A program made the position numbers and the translations under genes. The notes under the pieces were generated by a model. It saw only the letters and a list, made by a program, of their open reading frames with translations. It was not told the DNA's origin and did not search any database. Below are positions 1 through 10,394 of a stretch of 25,000 nt of DNA, piece by piece. Numbering within the stretch: position 1 is the stretch's first letter; every line of letters begins with the position of its first letter. The stretch comes from Symbiodinium natans (lineage: Eukaryota > Sar > Dinophyceae > Suessiales > Symbiodiniaceae): NCBI GenBank assembly GCA_905221605.1, contig CAJNDS010002117.1, positions 635,001 through 660,000 of the forward strand. Direction: 5' to 3'.

Positions 1-1175
1 GGGTGGCCACATGGCCTGGCAGGGCCGTTGCAAGCTTGAAGGCCCTGAAGACAAGAGCTTCCCTCGTGCAAACTGACAAGCTGACAAACAGACAAACAGA
101 CATTGAGCGCATGGAGCGCATGGAGAACCTAGAACTCGGACCAGCTCAGCACTCACAGGGTGCGCCCAGCTCTCCGTGGAGTATGACAGCCCCACTTGCT
201 CAACCGTGTCACAAGTGCACGTGCAAGTTGCAAAATGTTCATGGCGGACCTGCTCCATCATCATGTCGAAGCCATGACCGTCCTGAGCTGGGGAGCTGGG
301 GCTGAGAGATGCCCAAACATCAAGAAGAGACTACTTCGCACAAGCCGCAACCTCTGCCCCATCCTGCATGACTACAGAGGGTCTCGGCTTGAAGCTGCAC
401 CTGAAAGCACTTAAGTGAAGACAAGCTTCCAGCTTGACATCTCCGAAGCCACGCTCTTTGTCGGATTGCACCATCGCAGCTACCTTGCAAGGTCTGCACA
501 AACTGTCTTACACCCATTTGGGCGCCTACAGTGCTGGAACTTATCCGAACTTCGCATCTGCTACCAAAACGACTTCACACTTCTTCTGTCCAGCCCGTGC
601 ACTGCCAAGATGCACTTTTTGTTGCTCCAAAGTATTCATCCATGGTGCCTGAGACAAACCATCGCAAGACTCACACAAGCGCACACAAGTGCAAGTTCGA
701 AAATGAAGCTCCGAAATCACTGATTTCGCCTAGACTACGGCCACCCTTATCCTGCATCTGAAGGACCGATGATGTTCAGCGTAGGGACGGCGATGTTTCC
801 TCCAATCTGGGCACATTCCACAGTCGGTGTGAAATAACCTGAGAACAGCTGCAGATGGCAAATGCGCTCAGCAGGCGAGGCTGCAGGATGCGGCCCCCGT
901 TGACTAATGTTATGACACCAATTCCAGCCACAGGAGCCCTGATGTTAAATAGTTGTTTTTATCTGGTTTTTTTATGATTCGGGCAATTTTCTAGGTTTCT
1001 TGTGTTTATGATTTAAATATGTTTGCTTTATGACCCGCGAGATGGCTTCATTTAGCTTTGACAAAGCTTGTTCTGGAGCCTTCCTTAGACTGCTTCCACT
1101 CAGGACGCCAGCCATATCGCCCCTCACCCAAGCCCTACTCCTACTCTGCCCGCAGCATCCACAGGTCCACTTGAT
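1..1175. other. host non-coding DNA, nothing recognised
   Basis: I see no convincing coding segment here. The open frames are short, overlap on both strands and lack the composition of the exon-like stretches found later in the window. An A+T-rich patch lies around 940-1,030. No RNA gene, repeat array or transposon end was recognised. Confidence 0.4.
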
Positions 1176-1471
1176 TGGGGGGTGTGGAGGGTGGGAGGGT
1201 TTGGGGGGGGCGTTGGGAGGGGTGGCAGGGGGGGTGAGGGGGAGGGGCCGAGGAGGTGGGGAGTGGAGAGCCAAACAGGCCATTAATCCATCATAAAAAT
1301 TTCATAAAAAAATCATAAAAAAACATCATGAAAAAATCAGTATAAAAAACCAGGTGCTGTTAACCTTCTCCGCCCCCCCACCACTCCCCGCACCCCTCCG
1401 CACCGCCCCCGCGCCGCCCCCCCACCGTCCCTGCCGCCTCCCCACCCCACCCCCCAACCCCCGCCCCCCAC
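1176..1471. repeat. G-rich tract facing a C-rich tract around CATAAAA repeats
   Basis: Positions about 1,176-1,262 on the plus strand consist of G runs of 3 to 8 separated by single T, A or C. Positions about 1,371-1,471 are the mirror situation, runs of C separated by A or T. Between and beyond them are copies of an ATCATAAAA-like motif (about 1,290-1,345, again near 1,607, 1,645 and 1,668). The G-rich side can form G-quadruplexes on the plus strand and the C-rich side on the minus strand. The two could also pair loosely as arms of a fold-back. Apparent reading frames through it are low-complexity and are not genes. Confidence 0.6.
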
Positions 1472-2281
1472 CAAACCAGCCATACTTGATGTCTTGCTTT
1501 GTGTGGGTGGTGTGGTTTGCGTGGTCCTGAGCAGGTAGAGAGCAAACAAACATCATAAACATCATGAACTGGATCATATAAAAAAATAGTACGCCACATA
1601 TTTCCAATCATAAAAAAACATATGTGTTGTCATGTCCATAAATAAATCATAAATCGAGGATTTTCGAAATCATAAAAAACAAACATTAAAAAGTCATTGA
1701 AAAAATATTCCGTGAATCCTGCCTCTGGCCGGACATCCCGTGTCATAAGACTAATGGGCTCATCCTGCTTGTGCTTGTTTTCTTGTGCGCTTCGCAGGGC
1801 TTGTGGACTTTTTTTGTTGACGTATAGTGGAATGAATGTTCTCTGTCTCTGTGTGTGGCCGCGGGTGCGTACTCTGAGGAGCTTTGGCTGCGCGCACAAG
1901 AAAACAACCGAAAGGCACCCCACGACGGCATGAAGACGGCCAATGTCAGAGTCTTCTCTTTAACACGTCTTTGTCATCATCTTACCCTCAATCAACCCTG
2001 GTACATTACGCCACGCCCTCTCGCCCTGATGCATGGCACCTAGAATTCTGGTACATTCAGCGTGTTCTGCCTGCCGCTTTGGAAAGTTTCTCCCAAGCAC
2101 CCCTCCAGAGTGCCAGATTGGATTGGATTGGGTTGCCGGGACATAAAGAGAACGGCATCAACTCCGGCTCGAGGGAGGGTCAAACTGATAAGAGGAGAAC
2201 GAAGAGCAAGCCAGCAAACCTGTAGCCCAGCTGCGACAAGCAAGGCGCCAGCTGAATGCGGAGCTTCCACTTTCCCCGAAT
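1472..2281. other. host non-coding DNA with scattered CATAAAA motifs
   Basis: The left part (to about 1,695) is A+T-rich and carries more copies of the ATCATAAAA motif. The rest is unique sequence. Overlapping open frames exist on both strands around 2,040-2,570 but neither has a recognisable domain. Confidence 0.35.
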
Positions 2282-2440
2282 CCCACCAACAAGCTTCGCC
2301 ACGAAGAGGTCGATTGCGACCGGGGGGGGGGGGTGGATACCCCACCAGCACCCTTCGCCACGAGCGGTCGACTGTGATCGGGGGGTCCTCCCGAAAACCC
2401 ACCAAACAAGTTTCACCAAAGGGGCCTGGCAAGGAGGTCC
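2282..2440. repeat. minisatellite, three ~58-bp units
   Basis: Three diverged tandem units begin with CCCACCA at about 2,282, 2,341 and 2,398. The first two share TTCGCCACGA, then GGTCGA and a G run; the third keeps the start and a GTTTCACCAAAGG version of the middle. Unit length is 57-59 bp. The array explains the repetitive, glycine- and tryptophan-rich reading frames on both strands here, so I do not call those genes. Confidence 0.65.
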
Positions 2441-2814
2441 TCAAAGTCACTATACCGTTCCTCTGCCACATGGACAGGGTGCTGAGTTTCTGCCACCTGC
2501 ACTGCACATGCCAAAACATCCACCCCACGCGATTCGAAAAAAAGGTCACCAACACATTCAGGACAGGTTGCCTTTAGAACTTTAGGCGCACCCTCTCGGC
2601 CCTTGCCAGGATGCTCCACAGCAATACGGAACACAACTGAGAAACCTTCAGGGATCTTCAGGGTATAGCAGGGACCGTCCATGATGGAGAATACAGCAGG
2701 CTGGAGGGGGTGTCTGAGGTGCACAAGCCGAGCGCCCTGTCCAGCAGCCGAGAAACAGTACTCGATACTGAAAGAATTGATGAAGCCTTGGTAGCGGAAG
2801 GGATTGAAGGGATC
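2413..2814 (-). CDS. candidate host exon, hypothetical protein
   Basis: An open minus-strand frame begins exactly after a TTTTAG, which would be a normal 3' splice site, at GAT (2,814). It runs about 130 codons to a stop at 2,413. The translation looks like a globular protein: it includes NPFRYQGF, HLRHPLQPAV, YTLKIPEGF, VVFRIAVEHPGKG and a CPEC pair. I do not recognise the family. The true exon probably ends at a splice donor before 2,413, because the last third reads less like protein and enters the minisatellite. It can be joined in phase 0 to the candidate exon ending at 3,109 through a GT...AG intron of 294 bp. The boundaries are inference; coding character is what I see. Confidence 0.42.
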   Translation of the reverse strand, partial: DPFNPFRYQGFINSFSIEYCFSAAGQGARLVHLRHPLQPAVFSIMDGPCYTLKIPEGFSVVFRIAVEHPGKGREGAPKVLKATCPECVGDLFFESRGVDVLACAVQVAETQHPVHVAEERYSDFEDLLARPLW

Positions 2815-3108
2815 CTAAAACTTCTACAAAGATTTCACCTTGAGCTCTTCCCAGCACTACGCACCATGGGTAAGACTGACTGCAAGTTGCAGGAACGTCC
2901 GAGCACCTGGTGCCCATAGCGCTGGTCATCAAAACGTGACACCGTCATGGCCCCCTCGGAGGTCCCGCCTGCCAGCGCTCAGATAGTGCAAAACATGCAG
3001 CCACCAGCATGCAACATGCGGCGGCCAATCAAGGTCTCTGTAGTTGCTGGCTAAACATGCCCAAGCGAAAGCCCCTCGCCTATGAAGAAGCCCTGAGTGC
3101 GAATCCAC

Positions 3109-3324
3109 CTTGCAAAGGGGCTCGAGATGCTTGACGGTTTGCTCAACGCATTGCACGCAGTTCAGTGCTTGGTTGAACAACTTGTCCATGCGGCGTAGAG
3201 ATGCACAGAATGGCAAGTGACAGTAGCCGCTGCCTGGGAAGTTTCTCAATCGTCCAATGAAGCTCACGCCGTCGCATCTGGTAGCATTTCTCGTAGAGGT
3301 CCCGAAACTGGCACAGGGCCGGTG
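3109..3324 (-). CDS. candidate host exon(s), hypothetical protein
   Basis: Two adjacent minus-strand stretches look coding: one includes QFRDLYEKCYQMRRRELHW (about 3,309-3,250), starting soon after a TTTTAG acceptor-like site. The other includes MDKLFNQALNCVQCVEQ and HLEPLCK, ending at AAG followed by GTGGAT, a good splice donor at 3,108. They lie in different frames, with the change near 3,240 at CCCAG. Either a splice junction or an indel is missing from this reading. The donor joins in phase to the exon beginning at 2,814. No family is recognised. Confidence 0.32.
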
Positions 3325-4713
3325 CTCTAAAACCCCCCATCCCAATCAGCGGCACAAGAAATTTCGGCTTGCCTTGTCTGGGTTGTCCAAGACAGACTCT
3401 GCTGCGGTGGAATAGGTGTGCGAACCGCCCTCGGGGTCCAATCCCCCAAGGCACCCACGCTCTTCCACACTTGCTGAATCGAGTTGAATCGTGTCGTGTC
3501 AACAAACAAGCGCTGAGGTCGAACAAAAGGAGCATGGCCATTGCCCGTTTCGCGCTTTTGCGTTGTCGTCGCACGAACTTGCTTTTGTGGCGGCGCAAGA
3601 CGAAAGCCCACCATTGTATTCTCCTTCAAAGCGTTTAGGGGCCGACCTAAGACTAAGGCGGCGACGTGAAGGAGATAAGGGGCAGTTTGGGGTCTAGGCT
3701 CGGAAGTTTGTAGTCGCTTTTAAGCACTTTTGCATGTACTTTTGCGCATGCCAAGGGGCGCCAAGGTTGTCCGTATGCGCTATGCTACATCTACCCTCTA
3801 ACCAATTGCTACGCACAAGTTTCCCGCACGTATGTCTTCTTCGGCAACGTTCAACACATCACTTGACCTCTTACGCCGGCGAGAAGTTGTTGAAGTCAGC
3901 GAGCCACACTTGCACGAGAAGGCTCAAGCCCCAAACTCACAGATTCTGAAGCAGATCTCATGCAGTGCTGAGGTTCTGCAGACGAGGCATAGAGCAGATC
4001 GTCGGCCCAGTAATCCACGTCATCCTTGCAAGAAGTGATCCTTGCACCTCCTGTTCACCCCGAAGCCTGTGAGAGCAGCACCCCAACAAAACGTCTTTCC
4101 ACGAGAAACTAGGATAACTAGGCACGGAATTTCCTGGCGCCCCCACCGGACAGAAACTGAAGCAAGGCGAGCGCACAAAGCTCAAGCTTGGCCGAGCTTC
4201 CGTTGCCCGCTTGAGTGGCTGCACATCCTATGCAGAACTGTCGGCCACTGAGCAATGGACATGAATACGTAAGGGTTGGAAAATTTCCTTAGGACTTTTA
4301 GGGAGGAATGTTTCTTTCGGTCTTATTCCGAAAGTCAGTTCTCTATATGATGATAGGAAAACCTCTATTTCTCTAAAGTTTTGTCGAAAAAACTACCTTC
4401 AATCGGACCTCCTCTGTTGCCTCTTCTGTTCTCTCTCTTTTCCTTACATCTTTCCTCTACGTGCATAGACAGACAGAGGGAAAAAACGAAAGAGTGCAAG
4501 AACATGTAATGCTGGCATGACGGGTTTGGAAGGATTCGTGTGTGTTTTAAGTGCTAGTCATCTTCATGTCATACAAGGCAAGCCTGCGAGGGGGGCGCAG
4601 CTCTTTATAACATAAGCTTGCCCGGGTGGTTGGCGGGCGGCGCCCGATTGGCAAAAGAGGTGCCTATTAACCTATAAATATAGTAGAAGCCTTCCTATGG
4701 ACAAATTTTTTGC
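3325..4713. other. host non-coding DNA, nothing recognised
   Basis: Short open frames only, most of them on both strands at once. A coding-like snippet reading ESVLDNPDKASRN sits near 3,390 on the minus strand just before the exon candidate and could be an earlier exon, but I cannot set its edges. The stretch 4,260-4,480 is A+T- and pyrimidine-rich with no gene signal. Confidence 0.3.
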
Positions 4714-4740
4714 GAGAGAGAGAGAGAGAGCGAGAGAGAA
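4714..4740 (+). repeat. (GA)n microsatellite
   Basis: A near-perfect GA dinucleotide run of about 27 bases, interrupted once by a C. It follows a short A+T-rich segment and has no neighbouring gene that I can identify. Confidence 0.85.
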
Positions 4741-5137
4741 AGGAAAAAGCTAATACAGTTTTCCGCTTTAAAATGCAAAGAAAATTAGGACTATTTGCAG
4801 TTCCCCTATGAAAATATGGAGAGGAAATGTAGGTTTTCCTTTCGAGATATAGAGAAGGCGGGATAAGAGCCAAACCCTTACACAGCAACACTGACACCAG
4901 CTCGCACCTCGGACTACGGAACTTAAGCTAAAAGACTTCCAAGCCCTCCTTGTGCCGCATCTTACCGAGGTCAGTGTTCTTCGGGTAGGCAAAGCCATCT
5001 GGGGCGATAACTAGCCTTGGTTGTCTCAGCTCTGGCGTAAGATGTCAGGGTTCGACGTCGTACTCTTAAACCGATGCACCTGAACAGGGCGCCACCCGTG
5101 GCCTTATGAGACGTAGAAGTACACAAAAGAAAGGCAG

Positions 5138-5245
5138 GCTCGGGCTGGGACTAGTCGGGCTGGGGCTCGGGCTGGGGCCAGGGCGCTCAGCCTAGGGTTA
5201 GGGCGAGGCGAGGGCGAGGGCTAAGGCTCAGGCTAGGGCTAGCGC
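5138..5245 (+). repeat. degenerate GGGCT / GGGCGA repeat
   Basis: The plus strand carries many variants of a 6-bp G-rich unit (GGGCTG, GGGCTC, GGGCGA, GGGCTA, GTTAGG). It is a low-complexity G-rich tract on one strand. One stretch, CTAGGGTTAGGG, resembles telomere repeat, but the surrounding variants argue for simple-sequence drift. Confidence 0.6.
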
Positions 5246-6251
5246 AGGTCTACCTTTGCTACGTTCCATCCAGTTCCGACATACACAAAAACTTCAGCAT
5301 CTTGTGCTCGGTGCACGAGGCCGTGGCAGTTTCAGACAGGCAGGCTGCACTACGGCTACTCTCCTCCTCTGCTGAATAACCAAAGCGGCCCCCCAAGACA
5401 GGCCCATGCGTGTAAACCTGAAGCTAGCCTTAGCCTTGCTTGATCCCCGTTGAGGCACACCCGGCACAATCCCGTGCTGCATCCAGGTCACATGCCCATC
5501 CGGGCCATCATGCGGCAGAGCCGGAAGTTATCCCAGCTGCAGCCGCCCGAGCCATGGGCATAAATAACCTCAAAGGGCACAAAGAAGAACGAAACAGCAT
5601 TGACAAAGTTCTGGAAACATGAGACTGGCAATGGCACTGAGGAAGGACTGGAGAGCTAGAACCGTTTATCAAAAAAGTACGGGGAACATTGTAACACTAC
5701 CGTTTCAGCTTCAACTTTCCATGCACACGCCTCAACTGAAAGATATGAGCAGTGCAATAAACGCCAAGCCACAGTGCCCCTGAGGTATGAGTACTTCAGT
5801 CGGTTCAACACGCGAAGACTGTTCCGCCTCCTCACCACGGTGCCTCCCAGATGTGAACTAAAGGCCCTGCATTTAATTGGGAGCCGAAGGTTCAAGCCAA
5901 AATGCCAAGGACACGGCAGCACTGGGGGATTACCCTGCCCGCATTGCTCCGATCACAAATGTATAGCTAGATGTATAGCTAGATGTTGAAGACCATGTTT
6001 CTCTTGCATCAAAAATGCATGGGGGGGTTGAAGTTCTAAACCTTGCAGCCTTCAGCCGGCATCCCAAGCGCCTTTCCACCGAGCGCACAGCTTCGTGAGG
6101 AGACTTTTCCTTTCATTGCACACCGTTTGGCTGAACACGAGCTTGACAAAACCGCCAGCAACAGCACAAGCAAAACGTAGCTAACTGCAACTAACCTCAA
6201 ACTGACAACCGGAAGCTGCGATTTTGTGCAATTTCATGGCCCGACGGCAAG
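5246..6251. other. host non-coding DNA, nothing recognised
   Basis: No coding segment stands out. A tiny 12-bp tandem duplication containing TGTATAGCTAGA lies at about 5,960-5,985. Open frames here are short and overlap on both strands. Confidence 0.35.
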
Positions 6252-6614
6252 ATGCGTGACGAGGCACGCGTAAAAGATACGTCGATGACCCAAAAATCAA
6301 CTCAAATCCAAGCCCTGTCTGCCCGCGAACAGGCCCTTAAAAACTTTCAGAAAGGGAACCTGCTCAAGCCACTGGATGCCACCATCCTATCTTTAAGTGT
6401 GCTCGACAAACATTGCATGGGTCTGATTGCAAGAACGTATATGGAAGATGGCAGCATTTCATATAAGGCAATTCCAGGCACGGATGCTTGTGCGTTACGT
6501 ACTTGGTTCCCACAAAACTGGAAATACACTTCGCAGGCTGCAATTTTGGCCTGCATCACATGGCTCTCACAGTTGTGCACCATAGGGGCTGTGTCTGCAC
6601 AGGCTGCGTTGTGA
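6252..6614 (+). CDS. weak coding candidate (either strand)
   Basis: The plus frame starts at ATG and gives 120 codons that look protein-like in the middle, for example QALKNFQKGNLLKPLDAT and MEDGSISYKAIPGTDAC. The minus strand over about 6,565-6,385 is also open and plausible (ACEVYFQFCGNQVRN, ALYEMLPSSIYVLAIRP). I cannot decide which strand, if either, is used. No domain is recognised and no splice sites were confirmed. Confidence 0.2.
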   Translation: MRDEARVKDTSMTQKSTQIQALSAREQALKNFQKGNLLKPLDATILSLSVLDKHCMGLIARTYMEDGSISYKAIPGTDACALRTWFPQNWKYTSQAAILACITWLSQLCTIGAVSAQAAL

Positions 6615-6690
6615 GTAGCAGCTGTGTGGCACAGGCTGAGGCACCGGCACAGGCAGAGCTGCGGGCAGATGTTGCCAATGACCGCGGACG

Positions 6691-6722
6691 GAGAGGGAGA
6701 AAGAGAGAGAGAGAGAGAGAGA
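6691..6722 (+). repeat. (GA)n microsatellite
   Basis: A second GA dinucleotide run of about 30 bases, with a GGGAGAAA start, similar to the one near 4,714. No neighbouring gene is evident. Confidence 0.85.
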
Positions 6723-7090
6723 CCTCATGCACCCATTTGTCAGAACTCATTTTGACGAAGCCAAGGCCGTATGTCAGCGTGTGCCATGGATGCTGCACTG
6801 AGACGGGGAATGCCCAGTTGGAGACATGAATAAAAGTGGAGGGCGCACCCTTGCATATGCTGAGGAGGGAGCGATGAGAAACTAGGATAAGGACGAAACA
6901 TTTTAAGGATGTGACCCCTGTGTCCATGAGACACGCAGACATACAACGCGTGTGCTATGAGCGTCGGGTGCGAGCTGGGATTTCTTTAAGATTTTTGAAT
7001 TTCTAAGGTTTTGGTCTCTAGAACTAAGACGGTCACACAAACCTTTGCTGTGCAAGTCCTGCAACCCTTTCTGCTTGCCACTATACAACC

Positions 7091-7225
7091 CTACTCTCTC
7101 ATATCTACGGCCTCATCTGCAAGGCCTCCCCTGCCACCACGATTCTTTTTGGGATCCTGCATCATCGCATCGAGGGCCTGCTTCTCCGACGCTGTCAGCA
7201 CAAGGTCTGGCTTGTTTACGTTCAC
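7091..7225 (-). CDS. candidate last exon of a host gene, hypothetical
   Basis: After an acceptor-like CTTCCAAG, the minus strand reads 44 codons from GTG (7,225) to TAG (7,091). It is hydrophilic and protein-like: it includes KPDLVLTASEKQALDAMM, QDPKKNRGGRGG and a DMRE end. This looks like a C-terminal exon with a flexible KNRGGRGG linker. The frame stays open upstream but becomes cysteine- and leucine-rich junk, which supports a splice junction near 7,225. The family is not recognised and upstream exons were not found. Confidence 0.4.
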   Translation of the reverse strand: MNVNKPDLVLTASEKQALDAMMQDPKKNRGGRGGLADEAVDMRE

Positions 7226-7285
7226 CTTGGAAGAAATTGGCCCACGTCTGCACCTACATTTATAACTATATCTCATATGGAGAGG

Positions 7286-7556
7286 TGGTGATCCTGGAAT
7301 TAAAATACAAGGCAACTTCAAGGCAAATAATTGAGGTATCCGGCAATGACAAAGGCAAATAAACGGCAAATGTAACAGGCAAAAGAGAAGCACATAAAAG
7401 GTGTCTGGAAAGGTAAAAAGACAACATGAAAGGCAAATATAAACGGCAGACAAAAGGCTCCGTTCTGTATTGTGCCTTTATTCTGCCACGATTTTCTGCC
7501 TTTTCCTTTTCTGATGGCCTTTCCCGTTGCGTTTATTCTGCCTTTTGCTTGCCCCC
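7286..7556. repeat. imperfect fold-back of AGGCAAA / TTTGCCT motifs
   Basis: The left part (about 7,306-7,450) holds repeated AAGGCAAATA, AACGGCAAA and similar motifs. The right part (about 7,470-7,556) holds their reverse complements, such as GTGCCTTTATTCTGCC and CGTTTATTCTGCC. The arrangement is an imperfect inverted repeat with many short matches. It may be the remnant of a small fold-back element. No coding sequence is implied. Confidence 0.45.
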
Positions 7557-8601
7557 CCTGTCTTCAATGAGATATGGCCATAAACCTACATTGAGTGTGA
7601 TGAGCAGTGCATGAGCTGTTTTGAGTTCCCGCTTCTGCAGTCACAGGTTAGTTGCAGCGTGTCTTGCGAGTGTGAGGTTGAGTGTAGGGTAGGCGCAACT
7701 TGCTTTGCCTTGTCCATTGCGAGCCAACCTCCCTCTCCGATGCCTGGACTCTGAGCATGTGATTTGTTGCGGGACTCTGCCGCAGCAGCTGAGTGGGTGT
7801 GGGTCAACGCCATGTCTGATGACCGCATGCTACAGTCCCGGAATGGGCCAAAGCCTTAGCCAAGGCGAAGGTGTCCGCGTTGCCTTCGGGCCCGGGAGAT
7901 GCCGCACCGAGTTACCTCGCCGAGCCCCTTGCTGCCGGGCGGAACTGTATGCCTATGGGCGGGACCGTGCCCGACGCTTATCCTAGCTGCAAGTGCTCCC
8001 GCGGCCATGGCTGCGTCGCCAACTCGTGCTGCTGGACCTGTGAATGCGTTACCGCCTTGGTTGAGTGCTGTTTTGCCAGGGCCGACGGTTATTGTCTGCT
8101 GGGTGACTGGTATGCTGCAGACAAGGAGGATCTTGCAATATTTGCCCCCTGTTGGTGCTGGAGATTTTGCACCTCCCGGGGCGGAAGCCCGAGTTCTGGC
8201 CTGTGTCCCTTGCCGAGGCCCGTCCTGCTCCAGTCGTCAAGAAGGCACTCACGTGAGACTCTGCTTGTAGTCCAACATGCTCAAGCGATTTGTGCAGCAA
8301 GGTGTAGGGGATGTCCCTCAGCTGCCAATGGCTGAAGGAAAGGGCAAATCATGCACATCCAAGTTGTGGATGGCAGCCGGCTGTGAGGGAATGAAGGTTT
8401 TTTTCCCGAAAGCGTGGCGAGCGTTTTTCAGCGGAGGTGGTCTTTTAGAAGGTTGTTCGTTGTCGTTGATGCATGGATGGATGCTGTGACGGCTGGCATA
8501 GTGGATTTCGTAGATTTCCTGTTAATTTCTATAATATGTTTTCAAGTGCAGGGCAGCGTTGGCAGGAGCCGCCGCCGCACCTCCTAAATTGCGCTGGCCG
8601 C
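7557..8601. other. host non-coding DNA, nothing recognised
   Basis: Moderately G+C-rich unique sequence. A plus-strand frame across about 7,871-8,335 is open for 154 codons but is rich in Cys, Trp and Ala, overlaps open frames in other phases and shows no domain, so it is not called a gene. Confidence 0.3.
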
Positions 8602-8780
8602 GACGCTGGCGCGTGGGAGGCGTTCACAGATCGACAACCCTCTCGATGTTCGTGGGGCGCCATGACGCTGGCGCTCGGGAGGCATTCACAACTTTGGCTA
8701 CGATCGACAACCCTCTCTGTGTTCTCGGGGCGCCGTGACGCTGGCGCGTGGGAAGCCTTCACAGTTTTGGCGACATTGCA
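8602..8780. repeat. minisatellite, three units starting GACGCTGGCG
   Basis: Units begin at 8,602, 8,664 and 8,737, each with GACGCTGGCGC, then a GGGA(G/A)GC, TTCACA and, in the first two, GATCGACAACCCTCTC followed by a GGGGCGCC box. Spacing is 62 and 73 bp; the second unit carries a short insert (ACTTTGGCTAC) partly kept in the third. It accounts for the repeated DAGAWEAF-like peptide seen if translated. Confidence 0.7.
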
Positions 8781-9709
8781 CGTTAGATTGCACCCGCCCA
8801 GCGCTCGCGCACACCGCGGGGACTACTTCAGAGGTTCCACACTTAACACCTGCTTCAAAATCACTACGTCGCAGGCTGAAGTCAACATGTCCAGACCACC
8901 ATGACCTTCCTAGCTACACCACACAGTAAGGCCTCGCCAAACCCACCGACACCTTCGACCTGCCATAACGAGGCGGCTGTTTTCCCCACGTCCAGCTATC
9001 ACCGAGAGAGGGGACAGAATGCTTCATGGGCCAAAAGGTAGGGGGGAGGGGGCCTGACGTCTGGACCTGCGGTGGGAAACTCGCCCACCTCAAACATCCA
9101 GTCTTGGGGTTTAGGGATTGGGGTTCCTTGAAGGGGTTTAAAGCTTAGGGTGAGTTTGTACAGGGTTTGAGCTCAGGGTTTTGAGCGATTTTTCTTTCGG
9201 CTGATTGTAAGTCGAGCTCCTCTTTGTGGTTCTTCCAGAAATGCCTGCACCACATTGGTGGCAGATGTGCATGGGTTGCGGCCGTGAGATGATGTCTGGG
9301 ATGATGTCTAGGCATTTTAGGGTTTTAGGGTGTCCTGACGTGCGGCCGAGAGGTGGGGCGAGGCGCGAATGGTGTGGAGGCGCGGGCCTTCGTGGCCGAA
9401 GGCTTTTGCACGTCACGTTGGCGAAAGTCCAAGTGGCACGCCTTACTTCGATGATGGATGGGATGATGCCTCGGATGAACCTTGCTTTTCTTGAATGGTC
9501 TCATGTGGTCTTAATCGTGGCTCAAAAATGCTTTCGGGACAACCGCTCTCTAGTTTTACAAGCTCACCGGGAGCCAAACGGACTGACATGATTTGTGGTG
9601 TTGGCCGTCGCGGGTGGACATGTAAGATAAGAGCGATCTCGTCTTTGCTGATTTCGGGCGGTGGGTGAGACTGCTTTTCTCCACTCTCGGCGTGGGGTTG
9701 CTATCCCAG
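8781..9709. other. host non-coding DNA with telomere-like scraps
   Basis: Between about 9,105 and 9,330 the plus strand contains GGGTTTAGGG, GGTTTAAAG, CAGGGTTTGAG and TTTTAGGGTTTTAGGG, reminiscent of degenerate TTTAGGG telomere repeat but never a clean array. Nothing else was recognised. Confidence 0.35.
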
Positions 9710-9905
9710 AATATCAGCAGAGAATTCCTGGAGTGCCCAACCCGAGTATCGTCAGAGAGTCCCTGGAGTGCCCAAACCTAGAGTAACCCCAACCCCGGAG
9801 AATATTTAGCAAACTTCCAATGTGCCCAACCCCACCGTATCCCCCCAACCCCAGAATATGCCCAACCCAGAGTATCCCCAGAGAGTGCCCAACCCCAGAG
9901 TAGGA
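9710..9905. repeat. degenerate GTGCCCAACCC(C)AGAGTA repeat
   Basis: Short imperfect units built from GTGCCCAACCC and AGAGTATCCCCAGAGA recur six or more times across this stretch, with spacers of varied length. It is a minisatellite-like tract. The minus-strand frames through it are repetitive and Gly/Trp-rich, which is a product of the repeat rather than a gene. Confidence 0.65.
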
Positions 9906-10085
9906 CGACCACAAATTCCAAATCTGCAGGGTGGGGATGCTTGAAGTAAAATAATGGTTGTTTTGGTGGCCTTAACTTTGCTGCAGCGATGGTGCAAAAA
10001 CTGCCACAGCACCATCCCAAAGTTCTATCAACAACGACAAAACAGAATGAATCGAATCAGGATTTGCCGCGACCACGGTTGTGGT

Positions 10086-10394
10086 TCACTGTTGTTGAAA
10101 CAAGTTAGACCGTCGGATGATCTTGAGGCGTTCATCTTCTGTTAAGACAAATCCCGGACGGTTCTGTTCGTCAGCCAAGAAAAAGAAATGGTCGACAACA
10201 ACTACCGGAACCCACAACAAAAGAAATGAACACCGTAATCCAAGACATATATTCTGATGTAACAGCGTGTAGAAAACATGAAATACCCTGAAAGTGCCAT
10301 CGTTTGTTTCTGGCACGCCCCCGCACTCGAAGGTGCTGCTGTAGATCATAGCACCGCGGGTTTCCACAGGTCTCCCCATGATCGCTGCACAGCT
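10086..10394 (-). CDS. candidate host exon, hypothetical
   Basis: An open minus-strand frame with two protein-like patches: GRPVETRGAMIYSSTFE plus GGVPETNDGTFRVFH, and later FFFLADEQNRPGFVLTEDE followed by RLKIIRRSNLF. A hydrophobic stretch lies between. A GCGTGCAG acceptor-like site lies just upstream, near 10,400. It lies downstream of, and on the same strand as, the exon series 12,742-11,124 and may belong to the same gene, but phase continuity was not shown. No family is recognised. Confidence 0.3.
   Translation of the reverse strand, partial: SCAAIMGRPVETRGAMIYSSTFECGGVPETNDGTFRVFHVFYTLLHQNICLGLRCSFLLLWVPVVVVDHFFFLADEQNRPGFVLTEDERLKIIRRSNLFQQQ

Noticed and set aside
2040-2577. 171-codon open frames on both strands
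   Set aside because: The open state is driven by the 58-bp minisatellite and G/C runs; both strands are equally open and neither has a domain.
7871-8335. 154-codon plus-strand frame as a gene
   Set aside because: Cys/Trp/Ala-rich with overlapping open frames in other phases, no splice logic and no recognisable domain.
9710-10020. Gly/Trp-rich minus-strand frames
   Set aside because: They are translations of the GTGCCCAACCC repeat tract.
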